Both the position numbers and the translations under genes were made by a program. Source: Ceratobasidium sp. AG-K (taxonomy: Eukaryota > Basidiomycota > Agaricomycetes > Cantharellales > Ceratobasidiaceae). Taken from it: 64,000 nucleotides of DNA. Positions within the stretch are counted from its first letter, which is position 1, and every line of letters starts with the position of its first letter. The notes below the pieces were generated by a model, which saw only the letters and a program-made list of their open reading frames with translations, had not been told where the DNA came from and made no database searches. The stretch lies in assembly GCA_037039685.1 (NCBI GenBank), contig JAWNGF010000001.1, positions 8,432,001 to 8,496,000 on the forward strand, given 5' to 3'. Positions 26,919 through 40,700 of this stretch are shown one piece after another.

Positions 26919-29900
26919 CTAGTTGCGTCGGCACATGCGGAACAAGTTGCGGCGGAAGAAGTAGTACAAGCACTATGTCATAGGTCAGCCTCTACCGTTT
27001 TGTAATGGCAACATGCTACTCACCCCAATGAATCGGACCATAGATAGACCGAAAGTGGACCAGAGGATAAAGCTAAAGTACGTGTTCTGCTTGGCCTTTT
27101 GCTCTGCCTCGGTCGTATTCAAGCCATTGACGTTCTCAATCAAGATCGCCAGTCCGGCATTGGACAACATCCACGCAGCACTAGACTACCAGTCAACCTC
27201 CCACCAACGCACAACCAACAACTAGAAACTTACACTAGACGAGTACGGAAAGTCTTGTTCGAATCCTACGCCACCAATCAATCAATACCTCCCAAGCGAG
27301 CTTAATAAAGACCACTCACATCCATAGTAGGCTTCTCGACCACTTCCTTGGTATCGATCTTGGTAACCGCACGCTTCACAGTTTCCTCAAATGCCGAATC
27401 GATATCCTCTTGGATCTTTTCAGTATCCTCGACGACTGCCGTTGCACCCTCCTTCTTGGTCGACGCAACAGAGGGCAAAACATCGGCCTTGTCGCTTCCC
27501 TTGGTTCCCCAACTCACATCGTGCCTGTGGTACACTATGAGCATAATGGACAGAAATGAAACCGAATGTCTTACAAGTTGCAGAACGCATACGTGTTGAG
27601 TACGTTGGTAAAGCTCGGAGCCAAGAGCATGTACTGCGGGAAACTCGAGAACATGTGCCAGGGATCGCGCTGTTATCTAATTAGACCAGCGTAGACGCCA
27701 AGACAACAGCGTACTCACGTAGAGGAACGATGCGATAAAGTAGATACCAAAAGTTGAGACGAGCGCAGCCATGAGCACACCGTTGGTTCCGGATAACATT
27801 TCTCCAATCTTTTGTGCAGTTGAAGAGCCAGTTGTGAATTTAATACCCTAATCATTCCGTATTAGTCCTAGCCCAATCCCAGGGTAACCACGACTTGCCT
27901 GGAATGCCAAAACGGTGAGGAAGATTGAGCAAAAGATGAGATAGACGGCCAAGACAGCGAATACGCAAAGCGTAATAAAGTACGCCAACCGCTCGCCCTT
28001 CGGCCTGTTACCCAACGCCAGAATGAACTACGTGACACCATTAAGCCCGACTCCTGTGTGCATATGGGGTGGAAACGCACCTGAAGAGCCAAAAATGCCA
28101 AGTATATCCACTCAAATACATTATTCACCCAGTGTGTAACGTCAGCCGTGCCAAACGCATATTTACCCTGCGCGGGGAGCAAGTCGATGATAATCGAGAA
28201 CGTGAGCCACAAATTGGCAAGGGCGAACCAAGAAAAGGCGAGCGAAAACAGGTTGTACTAGCATATGATTTAGTATATCGCCCTCGCCAGGAAATAAAGG
28301 TACTCACCAATCCTTGGATGTGGAAGAAGAACATGCTAAACCAACGATTAATATCTCCACGATCAACAATACCCTCGTTACTCACCGAATGATACCATGA
28401 CCAGACTTGTAAAGCTTAAAGAAATGCACAAGAGAATACACCGACGCAGCAAACGAACCGTTCAGCCATCGACGACGTTGACCAATCAGTTCGGCAGCCG
28501 ATTCTAAACGGGCATAAGCAATTCATCAAGGCTTCCGAATGAGCGCTTACCGGGTACATCAGTCTCGGCCTTGCTCGGCTTGACATATGTGAGCGTCCAC
28601 TTATCGCCAGCCTTGGCCACGAGTTCGAAGCACAGGATACGATCTTCGGCCAAGAACATGTTCTTGGTAAAGATGTTCATGCCGTGGATACCCTTCTTTC
28701 CAAGTCGGTCGGCAACTGTACCAGGATATCAGATCAACATAGCACAAGCGGCATGAACCATCACAATCAGTACAGCTCAACCATCCTACAGCATTTACTC
28801 ACGCGAATGATCACCGTGGAAGTACTGCTCGAGCGGGCGGCCCAAGATGGCGCGATAGCGGTATGCCGAGAACGCACCGGGAAGCACAGACACGCTACCC
28901 ACGCGTTAGGCCAAGCCTGGGCAGAGTACAGGAGAACTTACTAGCCAAAGCTACTCTCGAGAGGCTTGTCGAGAATGTTACTCATCTGATGGACACATTA
29001 GTTGACATCAGTAGGGATAGGGCGAGACCTACCTTGTACTCAAAGTTTTGAGCCGCAACGAGTGGGTTGAGAAGTTTCCTTCCACCCTTGCCAATCATGG
29101 CATGAATCTCCCCGCATGCGCCACCGAGATTGGGGTCGTTGTAGAATGCCTATGGCCTAGTTAAGCAAGAGCCATGACGCATGAGACATCTACTCACCTC
29201 CCACAGGTAGTAAATACTCTTGTGTCCGGGTTTGGTCCCCGCGTCGATCAGTACACAAATCTCGGGCTGTGTGGCGGTGAGGGGCTGTACAGATAAATGG
29301 GCGGCATTGACGTACGTTGAGCATTTTGCCAATTGCGTTAAAGAGCCATCGGTGACTGTTGATCTTCTTCTGATTCTTGGCCTTGAGGACAAAGATAATC
29401 TGAACCGGGACCATGTTGGCCGCGTCATCGCCGTGGGGTTGGACGAGTTGCATGTCTGCATCAATGGACAACTGGGTGGTGTACTGAAACGAGAGTTAGA
29501 TAAGGGTACGGCTATATGCGTGTGCGCGCACCTCGAAAATATGGGCGACAGTCTCCTTCTTATCGACTTCCTTTTTCATGATACTGTCTTGATACACCCA
29601 CCGTAGCAAGCACGTCGAGCACAGACTAGACCAAATCGAGAAATGAGTTGCGTCCAAATCAAGAGATCGAGGCACACACCTTGTCCATGGACTCTAGACC
29701 ATCGACAATCAAGGCAACTGTAATCTTTTGCCAAGCTGGCTGACCCTCCTCGGCGTGCCGCTTCCAGTACTTGGACTGCTTTGTCTTGCAGATATCACGG
29801 ATATTGAGCATCACACCTGAGGACCAAGGTTACGTAAACAACAATGGAAGGGACCGCATATGGTCAAGACGTACCGTGCAGGGTACGGGCATAGAGAACC

Positions 29901-30665
29901 TTGTCCTCGTTGTACGACGTGACGGCAATGAGGAGTTCGGTTTGTCGGCCATAGTTGGAAGTTCGCAAACTGTATCCGTTTTCGATGGTGAACTCGTCGG
30001 GGTCACAAGTGGCGGCAGTGTATCGCATATGGGTAAATTCGTCCGCATTGGCTACCATAAAATTAGACGAGCGCTAGAAAGAAAAAAAGAGCGCGATGCA
30101 TACCATTCATGTACTTGGACTCGACAGCTTTAGCAACGGGAGTAGGGACAGCGTACTATACACAGTTAGACGCGATCATACAATTAGCTGTGGAACTCAC
30201 GTTTGCGATAAAGTGGCCTTGCTGAAGTTGGACGTGCTTTGTCTTGCCGCGCTTAATGGTCTGTCGACGACGCCATTGCTCATTCTGACGTGCCGAGGGG
30301 GTCATTGACGTCTGGGAATAGACCGAGCCAGGGCGCCCACTGTACGGGTCTCCATACGCGGAGGGGTCAACATAGCTGTAATCGATTAGCTTGGTTTATC
30401 TCCTGTGAAGACGCGTACCCTCCAGGGCCAGGCGGGTAGAATCCGCCCACATTCCCAGCGGTGAGTGGCTTCTCCTCATCGTCGTGGTGGTCATAGCGCG
30501 AAGAGCCATGGGTATCACTCGAATACTGCTGGGTCAAGCTCGTAGTCGATGCAAAGGGATTCTGCGCTGCTGAATACGAGTTCATCTGATAGGCATTTTG
30601 GTCGTGGAATGGGTCCTGGTAGCTGTTGCCGTGCTCGTCGGCGTGAATGGTGGGTCGTTGGGCCA
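26919..30665 (-). CDS. Chitin synthase (division 1, class I-III type)
   Basis: Plasma-membrane GT2 enzyme polymerising UDP-GlcNAc into chitin. The N-terminus ([20 protein letters not shown]) is polar and disordered for about 110 residues. The chitin_synth_1N region follows ([36 protein letters not shown]), then [20 protein letters not shown], the acceptor-site EDRIL ([12 protein letters not shown]) and the hallmark [12 protein letters not shown]. Several membrane spans follow ([64 protein letters not shown]). The tail has one more membrane pair and ends [11 protein letters not shown], stop 26919-26921. About 20 short introns. No myosin head, so it is not class V/VII. It shares a 393-bp divergent upstream region with the CitE-like gene. 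Confidence 0.95.
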
Positions 30666-31058
30666 TGGTAGTGAATGTGGTGAGCAACGCGTTTGATCCT
30701 TGTATTTAAATGACCTTCTGGGGCTGCGCAACTCAGGGCCAGAGGGGAGCTTACATAACACCAAAACGCATCACAGCCACCTCATCGCTCCTCATTCGTC
30801 TCCGGGGTAATATAGCCAGCCCGGCAAAAACTGCCTCCGAGTGCTTGTGTGCTCTGCACCACTGATCTACCGCACCACTAGGACTGGGTACATGCACCAT
30901 TGATCACCAACCAACGAGGGTGGAGCTCTTTTTTCTGCGTAGCAACGCGATTGCATCACCTCAACAACTTCGACTGCGAAAGCTGCGGCGGGATCGGTGA
31001 TCCAATTCTGTCTTCTCATTACACAAACACCCAACTTGTCCAGTGCTCGGCCACAACC

Positions 31059-32656
31059 ATGTTCCGTATCGGCGCCGTTTCTCGTATCACTTGCTACGCA
31101 CGATCATATTCCGTTTCAGCCGAAAAGCGACTTCAGCGCTCATTACTTTACGGTCAGAATCATCGTGCCGGACAGGGGTCTAATAATAATCATATATTTA
31201 TATGCGTGCAGTGCCGTCGTCCAATGACCGGATGCTGCAAAAGTCACTCGCATCTCCGTCTGATGTCTTGATCTACGACCTCGAAGACAGTGTAGCACCG
31301 AGTGAGAAACCTCGTGCGCGTACTGCCCTGCTCGAATTTCTACAGGTACGCCACTGCCCTTTCTCGGATTGCTCGGACTAGTACTTATGAGTGCAGAAAC
31401 AATCGATTGAACACTCAGCGCGTACGTTTGTTAGACTCAATGCGCTTGATACGCCTCTGTTTGTGGAGGACATTACGACCCTGGTGTGTCTCGTCTCTAA
31501 TCTACGTCCGTACGGTCGCGGTCTGACGACTAGCTGGAGTAGTTACAATACCAGCATTTACAAGGAATTGTGATGCCCAAAATTCATTCGGCCGAACATT
31601 TGGACAAGGTTGCATCCTACGTCCCTCAAGGTAGGTACTCACCTACCAAATCGAACATGATTAATCTCAAAAAAATAGGCCGCCCATTAAACATCATCGC
31701 CTCAATCGAGTCTGCACGCGGTCTCTGGGACGCAGGACGCATCGCCGGGTGGGGAAAGGAACCAGAATCACGGCCGCAAGGGGCAGGAGACAAAGTTACC
31801 GTTTCGTCTCTCCTCGTAAGCCCGGCTCGCGCCCTCTTGTTCGAGTCTAACGTCGGGTATAGTTTGCAGCAGAAGACTGTAAGCCACCCTTTTACTCCTC
31901 AAACAGGTCCTAGCTCAAATTAAATTAGACTGTGCGGACACGTCCATCATCCGCACTCGATCCCGCCAGGAGCTCCTCTACCCCCGATCACAAATGGCGA
32001 CAGCCGCCAAGGCGTTTGGGATCCAATGCATTGACATGGCAGGTCCCTTTGCCTTTTACCTCTGACAAACGTGCTTCGATATTGTACGCTCAGCCACTAA
32101 TACGTATTTTAGGTTTGCGTGAATTACCAAGACGAGACGATCCTGCGGGAAGAATGTGAAGAAGCTCGGCGATTGGGCTATGATGGCAAACAGGCTATCC
32201 ATCCTAACCAGGTGGCGGTGATCCAAGAGACGTTTGTGCCTACCGAAAAAGGTACATATGACTCGTTTCCACGTTTGATGAAGGTGGCATCCGAGAACGT
32301 GGCCATTCAATTGAGTTTTGTGCCTGCTGGTTGAGAAAGATCTTGAAAGCTGGATTTCAATTGGGTTTCGCCCGAGTGAATCCCATGAGGCATGCATATA
32401 CTGATGTTATTACGACCCACAGAACTCCTCCGAGCAGCCAAGATCGTCGCTCAAATGGCACGATCCCACGCGTCCTCGACTGGGGCATTCGGTCTCGCTG
32501 ATGGAGATGGAGGGAACGTGGAGATGATCGATGCGCCCATGCTGAAGCAGGTGAAAACGCCCTTCCATAATCGCGTTTAGGACCTAATTTTTTGTTTAGG
32601 CTGAGGCGACGATTGCAAAAGCTAAAGCCGCTGGGCTCAAGATACCCGACGTCTAA
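31059..32656 (+). CDS. CitE-like lyase (CLYBL / HpcH-HpaI aldolase family), probably mitochondrial
   Basis: Mg-dependent C-C lyase related to human CLYBL, which acts on citramalyl-CoA in mitochondria. The N-terminus MFRIGAVSRITCYARSYSVS is presequence-like. After one intron come VLIYDLEDSVAPSEKPRART (metal-binding and CoA region), then VRLNALDTPLF, LPKIHSAEHLDKVASYV, RPLNIIASIESARGLWDA, and QCIDMVCVNYQD. The late block LGYDGKQAIHPNQVAVIQET is diagnostic. The last exon ends AKAAGLKIPDV with stop 32654-32656. Eight or so short introns. It converges with the myo-inositol oxygenase gene, 145 bp between stops. The family is firm; substrate is inferred from CLYBL. Confidence 0.9.
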
Positions 32657-32801
32657 TCAAACACTGAAAAACGAACATGCACTCCGGGTTGGCCCGATGT
32701 ATGCACTAGCTACATTCTATACTCTATTTTACTATACACTTTCATTACAAACACGCGCACGTGGATCAAGGTATGCAAAAGTATACGGCAACAAGACAGG
32801 T

Positions 32802-34202
32802 CTACCAGTCGAGCTCTGCAGGGAAGAACTTGGCAATCAGGCCTTGGTAGTAAGGCTTGAGTTTTTCGGGATTGACCGCGTCGTCGCTCTTGGAGTAGAG
32901 ATCGTAGGGGTTGAATGCGCTGAAAGGTTCCATTTAGAATATCGCTCGGTTGGGGAGTGGGGAAATCAGGGCTTACCGAACGGCATCAATGAGTGTTTGG
33001 TCTTTGGGGGCAAGGAGATGCTCGTATGCTCCTTCACGGTGCCACGGGTAGAAAGAGTGGTATCGGATCATGGCGAGACCCTCCTCGGGCAAGGAGCTCT
33101 GATCTTTCATAACGTGGTACAAGTACTACCACGCATACATGCATGTCAACACTTGGTCTAGCTTGTGAAATAAGAAAACATACCTCGTCGTGGCCCCAAC
33201 TGAGCATGACATTGTCCAGTCCACAGTTGGGCTCGTACATGCCATACTTGGTAGAGTACACCGGGTGGGAGTAGTCCGGGTTCTCAGTGAACGACCCGGG
33301 ATAGACGATGGTGTCGGGGAACTCGCAACCGACTACGAACGTATCCTGTGGTTACGAGTTAGCACCTGATTTTCAGCAGCATTTCCCGTGAACTTACACC
33401 AACAACATCCCATTGACCCCTGCGCAGCCAAGTCGTATCAGTCAACCCGCATGAAATTAAACCAATCTGTCACTTACTCGGAACCAAAGAAGTACAACAG
33501 CTTGCCGAGGTCATGGACGAGACCAACGACCTGCATCCATTCAGGCTTGCCATCACGACGGATAGCCTCGGCCGTCTGGAGCAAATGCTCAATTTGCGTG
33601 AGCTCAGTCTAGTCACAAGGGTCAGTACCGCCGTCGACGAACGTTCCGCAGCACACGTACGTCTGGGTCAGAGTCGTCCACCAACGTCTCGAGCATTTCA
33701 ACTGCGCAAAATAGCCGTGAGCGCCAGCCGGCTATCACAGGCCCATGTACGTACTGGCTTCCCAGACACCCATACGAGCACGCTTTCCGCGTCCTTCCTC
33801 AAACTCGCGGCGCTTTCGGACGTTGAACTCCACAGTTTGCTTGGTATGTTGTTCCTGAGAACACGCGAACCAAAATTAGCACCACATGTTTCCTTAAACA
33901 GACGATAACGCCGCTCACCTTGTAAAACGACTTGACTCGGTCGCATGCGGCCTCGTAGTCTCGGAAGGCAGCCTTGTCCTTTTCGGAATCGAACTGGGCC
34001 TTGCTATCCCACTCTGCCATAGACGCTTGTGCTTGTGCCTTGAGCTTGGCGATATTGACTGAAACCGCCCGATTGGGAGCCGTTAGTCGTGTGACCCGAT
34101 AGAGCGGACAATAGCGAGCTTACCATCGTCGACAGCGTCGGACACTTGGTCCAAGGCACGACCGTCGCGCTGGTTATTTTGGAGAGACTCGGGCATGCGC
34201 AT
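32802..34202 (-). CDS. Myo-inositol oxygenase (MIOX)
   Basis: Di-iron oxygenase converting myo-inositol to D-glucuronate. Start at 34202 gives [20 protein letters not shown]. Conserved blocks: [19 protein letters not shown], then [51 protein letters not shown] (iron-binding HD), [34 protein letters not shown] then WGHDEYLYHV (second His/Asp set), and [19 protein letters not shown]. It ends [10 protein letters not shown], stop 32802-32804. Length of about 315 residues fits the family. Six short introns. Confidence 0.95.
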
Positions 34203-34742
34203 GCTGGGTGGTGGTAGAGAACAAGAGAGTGAAAAGTTTCCGATAGAACGTCTAATAACCGACAATCGATTATGGGGTAGACTGGGGAATCTGTGGAGGA
34301 GAAAGTGGGGCGTGGTTTCTCGAGGGTTGAAATGTTCGGTTTATATATATGCGCTTGCGCGAGAATTATGTTTCCGAACTCGCTCAGTCCGAGGAGTAGT
34401 GACGCGCTCCGCTTAGTCGCAGTGGCGATGTCCGGTCCGATATCCGAGCTCTTGAGTTCGAGACAGTGTAATTACATTTTCGAAGTTGTATTTCAGCGGT
34501 CTTGGGGTGGCGGACGGTCACCCTCGACGTCGACAGAACGTAATGTGGTATTCATGATTCGGAACTTGGACCGGACTAGACAACCAATAAGCGAGGGGGA
34601 AAAACGATCGTATCTGATATGCGTTATCAGTACACTGTTTAGTTGTACAACATCCTCCAAAATCAACAACAAACCACAACCGAATCGCAGATATTCATAA
34701 CATAAAGTCCCAAAATATATAGCAGTCTGATAACTAAGCAGT
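34203..34742. other. Intergenic between MIOX promoter and SAP-protein 3' end
   Basis: 540 bp; only short, unsupported open stretches on both strands. A TATATATA run at about 34340-34347 sits some 140 bp upstream of the MIOX start and could be its TATA element. Confidence 0.35.
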
Positions 34743-37331
34743 CTATTGGGTATCCGTGTTGCGTGGAATCACGGCCGGCCAGACAGGAAGACCTTCCTCC
34801 CACGACTGGCTCCCCCTGCTCGCATCCGGATCATACGGGAGGTCAGCAAATCTCGTATCGCGCGATACTTCAGTTCCAAACAGGGTCGTGGTCACCGCTG
34901 GCGTTCCTGGCGGCGCACGGCCCGTCGTCTTGAAGGCCAGACCGCCGGGGGTTTTTCCAAGGTCGACGCGGGCGGCGGGGAACATGCTGAAATTCGCGCC
35001 GAGCCGCTCAGGTGTTATGAATCCTGCATGGCCGCTTGCGGCCCCAGAGCTCCCCCCAGCAGTTGGGGCAGTTGTTCCAGGCAGAGCAAAGTTGAATGTT
35101 TGGGTTGGAGGCTCGGGTGCCTCGCTCACGGATTCGGATGTTGTTGTGCGTGGGGCTCCGGGGCGTGCAGAGGGAATATGAAGACGATGCGACGTCTTGG
35201 CTACGCGACCACTGGGTGTAGGACGAACCGTCGATTGGCTCGAGTTCTCTTGAGGTTTAGTTGGCGAAGCGACAAGCTTGAAAGGCAATTCGGCTATCGG
35301 GCCATTACTGCCCAGAGTCGAAGGCAAAAAGGTGGAGACTGGTCCTTGGTTTGATGGCACTTTGGGGTTCGGCTTACTCGCAGAAGGTGGGGGGCTCCCA
35401 AAGGAATCACGTCGAGACGCGTCAAATACAGGGGGGCTCCGAGGAATTTCTGCAGTGGGCGTAAAAGGATCAGCTGTTGAAGGGAATGCTGCAATTTCGG
35501 GGAGTCGTTGTTCAGGTGTTCCCAGACCCTCGTCCTCATCGACGGTATCCAGTGACGTTCCGGACTTTGTGTGCATCTTGCCTTTTCCCTTGCCTCGACT
35601 AGGGGTTGGCACCGCACTCGACTCTCGCTGATTCGGCGTGGTACTTCTGGCTCTTGAAGGAGGCGCACTGTTTTCAGCGCTCGAGGGAAGCGACTCTGCC
35701 AGGCGACGAATAGATCGACGTGGGTCGGCGGTTTCCACCTCGACGTCAGGCTGCCCGACTTTCACACCTTCCTTTTCTGCGAGTGGGGGTCGAGACGCTC
35801 GGATACTTCTGGCGATAGACGAGGAGCGACCCGTGTTTTGGTCTTGGCTCTGCGGGGGTAGACCGTCTTCTGGTGGTACGGAGAGTCTTGACGAGGGTCG
35901 CTGTTGTTGGGAGCTCGAAGGGGCAACTGAAACGTCGCGAGATGGCGCACGGATAATCGTATATACGCGCTCTGGAGCTGAATCCTCAGGTTTATTGCTG
36001 CAAAGATGAAGGGTCGTAAACTAGATTCGACAATGCCAAGTGTATGCTCACCTTTCAAACACAGAGTCCGGAATCCTATTAAACTGCGACTGCAGTTGCC
36101 TTACGAGCACCTCTAGGTCCCCAATTGCACTCTTCCCCTCCTCAAGTTCGCGGACACGCTCCTTCAACTCGGCGATCGTATTTTGATCCCTCTTAAGAAT
36201 GCTGTCAAAGTCGGCGATCTTCTCCTCGATCGAAGTGACTCGAGAAGTGAGCAAGTCGGGGTCCAAGCCCGACAACGCGTTGGATGAGCTTGGGAGCAAC
36301 ATCCCGAAGCTTGGCCATCTGTCCCATATTATCCAACGTATCCGACGAACTAGCATCACCAAACGCCTGCTGGACAGCATGTTGGAATGCCTTCAACGCC
36401 ATGACATCTCGGGCCGACTCGTCGCTAGATTTACGCGCGTTTCGTATTTGTAATTCCAAGTCGGCAATACGGGTTTCATGGGCGTCAAGTTGAGGTTGGA
36501 GTTCCTCGGGAGTGGTGTCGAGGATGGTAACAGAGGTCGGGTTGGGTTCGAGGGGTCTGGGTGCTGTGTCGATAGAACCTATAGTTAGTAGCCGGCTAAA
36601 CGATGGGAGTTTGTGTACCAACCTCGTCTTGATGTTCCAGCAACCGGAACATCATCGTCCGCGGCGTCAATGCCCGTGCCTGCACCCTGTCCCGCCGCCT
36701 TGACATCCTCCGCCGACGGTCCAGCCTTGACAGCTCTCTCCTTTGCCTTTGCCTTGCCCTTGATCATCTTTGAGGAGGGCGTGCTCAAAACAACCTCCAC
36801 AATTTGCGCATGGCGTGGGCTGGCGAGTGCCGCCGAGGGGTGGGTATCGTCACTGGTTCGATCTTGGCACGAATCTTGCTCGCGAGTTTGCGGACTTTGG
36901 CTGGGGGAGCCGAGCTCTGGGCCGCCTTGCGTCGCGTTGAAGTGTGCCGCTGAGGCGCACTAACGACCTCGTCATCCGAGGGTTGTTCATCGTCTGCAGG
37001 TTGGGGCTCGGAAGCAGCGGCAATTGCTTTGCGCTTCCGGGAAGTGGTGGGTTGGGAAGGGACTGAGAGCGAAAGAGTTAGCCCACGGCCGTCCTGCAAT
37101 TTGGACGTAGATCATAGCCACTTACCCAGACTCGGGCTCCCCCTCGGACTGGAAGTGATTTAACAACAAGTCGATGAGGACCTCGGACTTGCTGTTGGCC
37201 TTGATTCCAAGTTCCTACGCGACGGACGTTGGTGTGGCAAACGAAACAACAAATAATTTACTCACCTTGCATTTCTGTTGGAGCGCAGGGCGCTTCCAGC
37301 CTTCTAGCTCCTCTCGCGTAGGTACAGACAT
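34743..37331 (-). CDS. SAP-domain coiled-coil protein, function unknown
   Basis: Start at 37331 gives MSVPTREELEGWKRPALQQK then, over an intron, CKELGIKANSKSEVLIDLLL: a SAP motif (residues about 5-40), a DNA/chromatin-binding fold. Next comes a basic, disordered segment (TSRKRKAIAAA; KVRKLASKIRAKIEPV) with several possible nuclear signals. Two coiled-coil stretches follow (LDAHETRIADLELQIRNARK; SIEEKIADFDSILKRDQNTI and onward). The last 400 residues are Ser/Pro-rich and disordered, ending in small conserved-looking blocks GFITPERLGANFSMFPAARV and DTRFADLPYDPDASRGSQSW. Five short introns. Probably nuclear; SAP plus coiled coil suggests a chromatin, kinetochore or nuclear-envelope scaffold, but no specific family is recognised. 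Confidence 0.8.
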
Positions 37332-37449
37332 CCAGATATCTTTGCTCGGAGGGGTGAGATTGAAGAACCAAGGGACCGGGGGTTTATAGGTTGAGGTCGA
37401 GAACGAACATCATTGCGCGACACGAATCTTCGTCACAAAACGTTGTGAT

Positions 37450-37455
37450 CACGTG
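37450..37455. promoter_or_regulatory. CACGTG site upstream of the SAP-domain gene
   Basis: Core inside gatcacgtgac, 119 bp upstream of the start at 37331. Sequence match only. Confidence 0.35.
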
Positions 37456-37708
37456 ACCTGAAACGCGATTTCCGGCCCAAGTGATAAAGCTGCGCTATTG
37501 TCTGCCGGTCCAAGTGAGCACGCTGTAATATACTGCCTACCACATACTATTTTAGAACGACTGGAAAGGTATATACACAAAGCAGTCGCGAACCATGTGC
37601 CTAACATAAAAAAATAACCGCATATACGACAAGAAAGCTAGTCACAAAGCGACGAGGTATCTAACGCCAAACAAATTATAAAGCTCTGAAAAAAGAAACG
37701 CAGGATGT

Positions 37709-40700
37709 TTACTCCTCGTCCGCCGACTCCTCTATGGCATCATGAGCCGCCGGCGTCGCGCGGTATTGATATCCCACAAAGCTCATGACACTGCTCACAA
37801 TCAGCACCACACTCTGCCATCAGACCAAAAGCACTCACTAGATCGTTCCATCAGCAGTTCCAACGACTACTTCTTCGTGCGACAGCGCCATGGCCATCGG
37901 GTTCTTCTCTGGCGTCGCGAGTCCCTTGAACCCAACCGGCAATCCAGGCTGGACAGGCCGCCCTTCCTCGGACTCTTCAGCCAACGCAGCCCAAGCCCCT
38001 CCTAGCTCTGCAATATCGGTATCAAAATCAACCACGGGCCCCTCACGTTCCTCGGGCGCCTCTTCCTCCTCCTCGGTCCGGGCTCGAGCACGAGACATGG
38101 GCAAATTGTACGTCGAAACAAAGATCTGTAATTTACGCATCAACTCGTGCACCAGATTGAGTGTATGCATATACTCACCCTCCTATCTGCACCAGCCCTA
38201 GACGAAAACCTCGTACTCGTAGCGACGCGCCTCTTCTTGGGATCGACCGCGCCAACAGCCACATCGGGCGTATCCACCACACTCAGCAACACGGGTGGCT
38301 TCACGGGCCGCTTGTCGCGCGAGTTGGGAGTATTGGGCAACGACCCGGCCAATGACGTGCCCGAACGTGCTGGGGTGAACACTGACGACATTCGGCTGGG
38401 TGCAGGGCTGATCGGGAAGCCGCCCATAGACTTGCGCGCCGGTCCCATGGAGCGTGATTCGGGGCGGGGAACGCTGAGGCTTTGGCGTGGGTGGAAGTGG
38501 TTCGTCGATGGAGGGGTAAAGGGAAGGGGAAGCTCGTCAACGGACGAGACGAGTGAGCCGGATAGGTCTGGGTCTTCGTGTTCGAGGTGGAGAATGAGGT
38601 TTTTGGTGGCGCAGGTCATTTGTTTGCCTTTTGCGGCGAACCATCTGCAAATTCAGTCAGCGTCTGTGTTTTGGCCTTTACGGATGAACCTACTGAAGCA
38701 TATTGGCCGAACCAACGCCAACTGAACTCAAACGAGCGGATAAAACAGGATCGCCTCCGCCGAGCTCAGACAGCTTGAATTGGCTCAACATTTCGCGTCG
38801 GGCTGCGGGCAATATGAGTAGGGTTCATCTCCAGATCTCAGCGTGAACTTACGAATGGAGAACGTTCGCACGATGCCATCAACCGTAATACCCACAATTC
38901 GTCCTTCCCGCTCGTCCACGATTTGGACACCAATGTTCAAGTTGGTCTGTTGCCCGAACCGCACAATCTGAATCGTAGCGCATTAGTAACTCGGCTGGAT
39001 CAAACGAGTCCTCGATCTACCTTTTGACCCGCCCTCCAATCCCAGCATACCAACGCCTTGTCGCACCAGCCGAGACCAAGTACTTGGGAGAGAGCGCAAC
39101 CGCCCTAATACCGTACAAATGGCCTTGCAGAGTCTGAATAGGAGACCAGGTTACGGTCGAGAAGACTTGCACGCGTCTGCACACTCATTAAATATTTATC
39201 CCAACTCTGCATCATCTCAACTTACCCGACATCGTGGAAACCAGCAACCAAAACCTCTTCGTCCGGCAGATAGTCCAAACAACTACCAGAATGTTAGCGC
39301 CACCATTTGCCTACCAGGGCGTAAACTTACCTGATAGCCTTGACCTTTAGACACTTCTTCTCCTCTCCACTCCGTACATCCCACACCCTAATCGTCTCGT
39401 CATAGCTTCCACTAATCAATCGATTGCCCTTGAGCAGCAAGGTAGTACAGAACCCGGTGTGACCCTTCAAGAAACGAATAGACTGGACTTGACCGGTGGC
39501 CCAGTTGCGTTCACGGTGATGCAGCGAGCGATAGAGGGGCTCCCTAGACACGCCAAATTAGTACCATATGGACCAAATAACAGCGCAGTGCGTACCAATC
39601 TTCCGGATTTGGAGGCGGCCTAAGTGGAACTGGGTCCGTCGACGTCAATTCCATACACAAGTGCCGCCAAATCGCAGGATGCCGGACGAGCATGTGCCAT
39701 TTCTTGCAGACCTGCATGCGAGAACCTTGAGTATATGCGTGTGGTGCGTTTATGGCAGAGACGTACCGTTTCGACATCGAGCAACTCAATCACGTTGAAG
39801 TTGTGCAGGACTTGGACTGCAACATCCTCTGGGAGGTTTCCAACAATATCGAATGTCGAGGCAGCGTATTTCTCGAGCATTCGAATCATGGCTACATACA
39901 CGGATCAGCAAGTAGAAACCCTAGATATAACTTGAATGCTAACCAGATATATCCCCGGGAAGACACGCTACACAACGTGGATGGTTGCTTAGTTGACATC
40001 CATGGCGCGAAGATCAGCCGTTACTTACAGTCCAAGATGATGTGGATCCTGTTCAGATGCGAGTCAGTACGGGCCAGCTACTACCGTCTGGGCAACTCAC
40101 AGTCGAAGCCTGTCAGACGCCCGCATTTGTCTAACCACTTTGCGAATCTCCGTTTCATTGAAACCGCCCTGCCCATCGCCCCGTAGAATACTCGCAAGGT
40201 CTAACGAGGTTGACATTGAAACAGGTTGCATAGCAGACCGCTGGAACACGTTCATGAAAAGACCTAGCGAGGAACAATCGGACACTCACCATCTGGGCGA
40301 CCTTGAGCGCCTCCCTATCCTTGTTGGCCACCATCTCAAGCTGCTGGGTCCTCCTGCGCTCATCTTCCAACTTGGATTTCACCATCCTCAACTCGGCTTG
40401 CAGAGCATGAAGCTGCGATGCAGAAGAAGTCTGAGCCCCCTCGAGTAGTCGTTTGTAGTGCGTTAGCTTTTTGACGTGCGTCAGGTGAACAGCGTGTAAA
40501 ACGGCTTGCATCTGGTGTCTCATGTTAGTCTACGAAAATGAATAAGCTGGCAAGAACTCACATCCTCGTCCAACTCTCCGCCATCATCGATCTCGGTAAT
40601 AAGCTCCATCGTCATCTCGTCCTCCTGCCTAAATTGTGGAACGCCTTCACTCCCAAGGGGAATTCCACTAAAATCGTACACATCGCTCGTCCCTCCAGAC

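Noticed and set aside
27255..27275. TTCGAATCC string resembling a tRNA T-arm
   Set aside because: It lies in a chitin synthase exon/intron edge and no acceptor stem or anticodon arm can be formed around it.
34746..35631. Long open frames on the plus strand over the SAP gene
   Set aside because: Low-complexity mirror frames of a Ser/Pro-rich coding exon; the minus-strand gene has start, SAP motif and clean splices.
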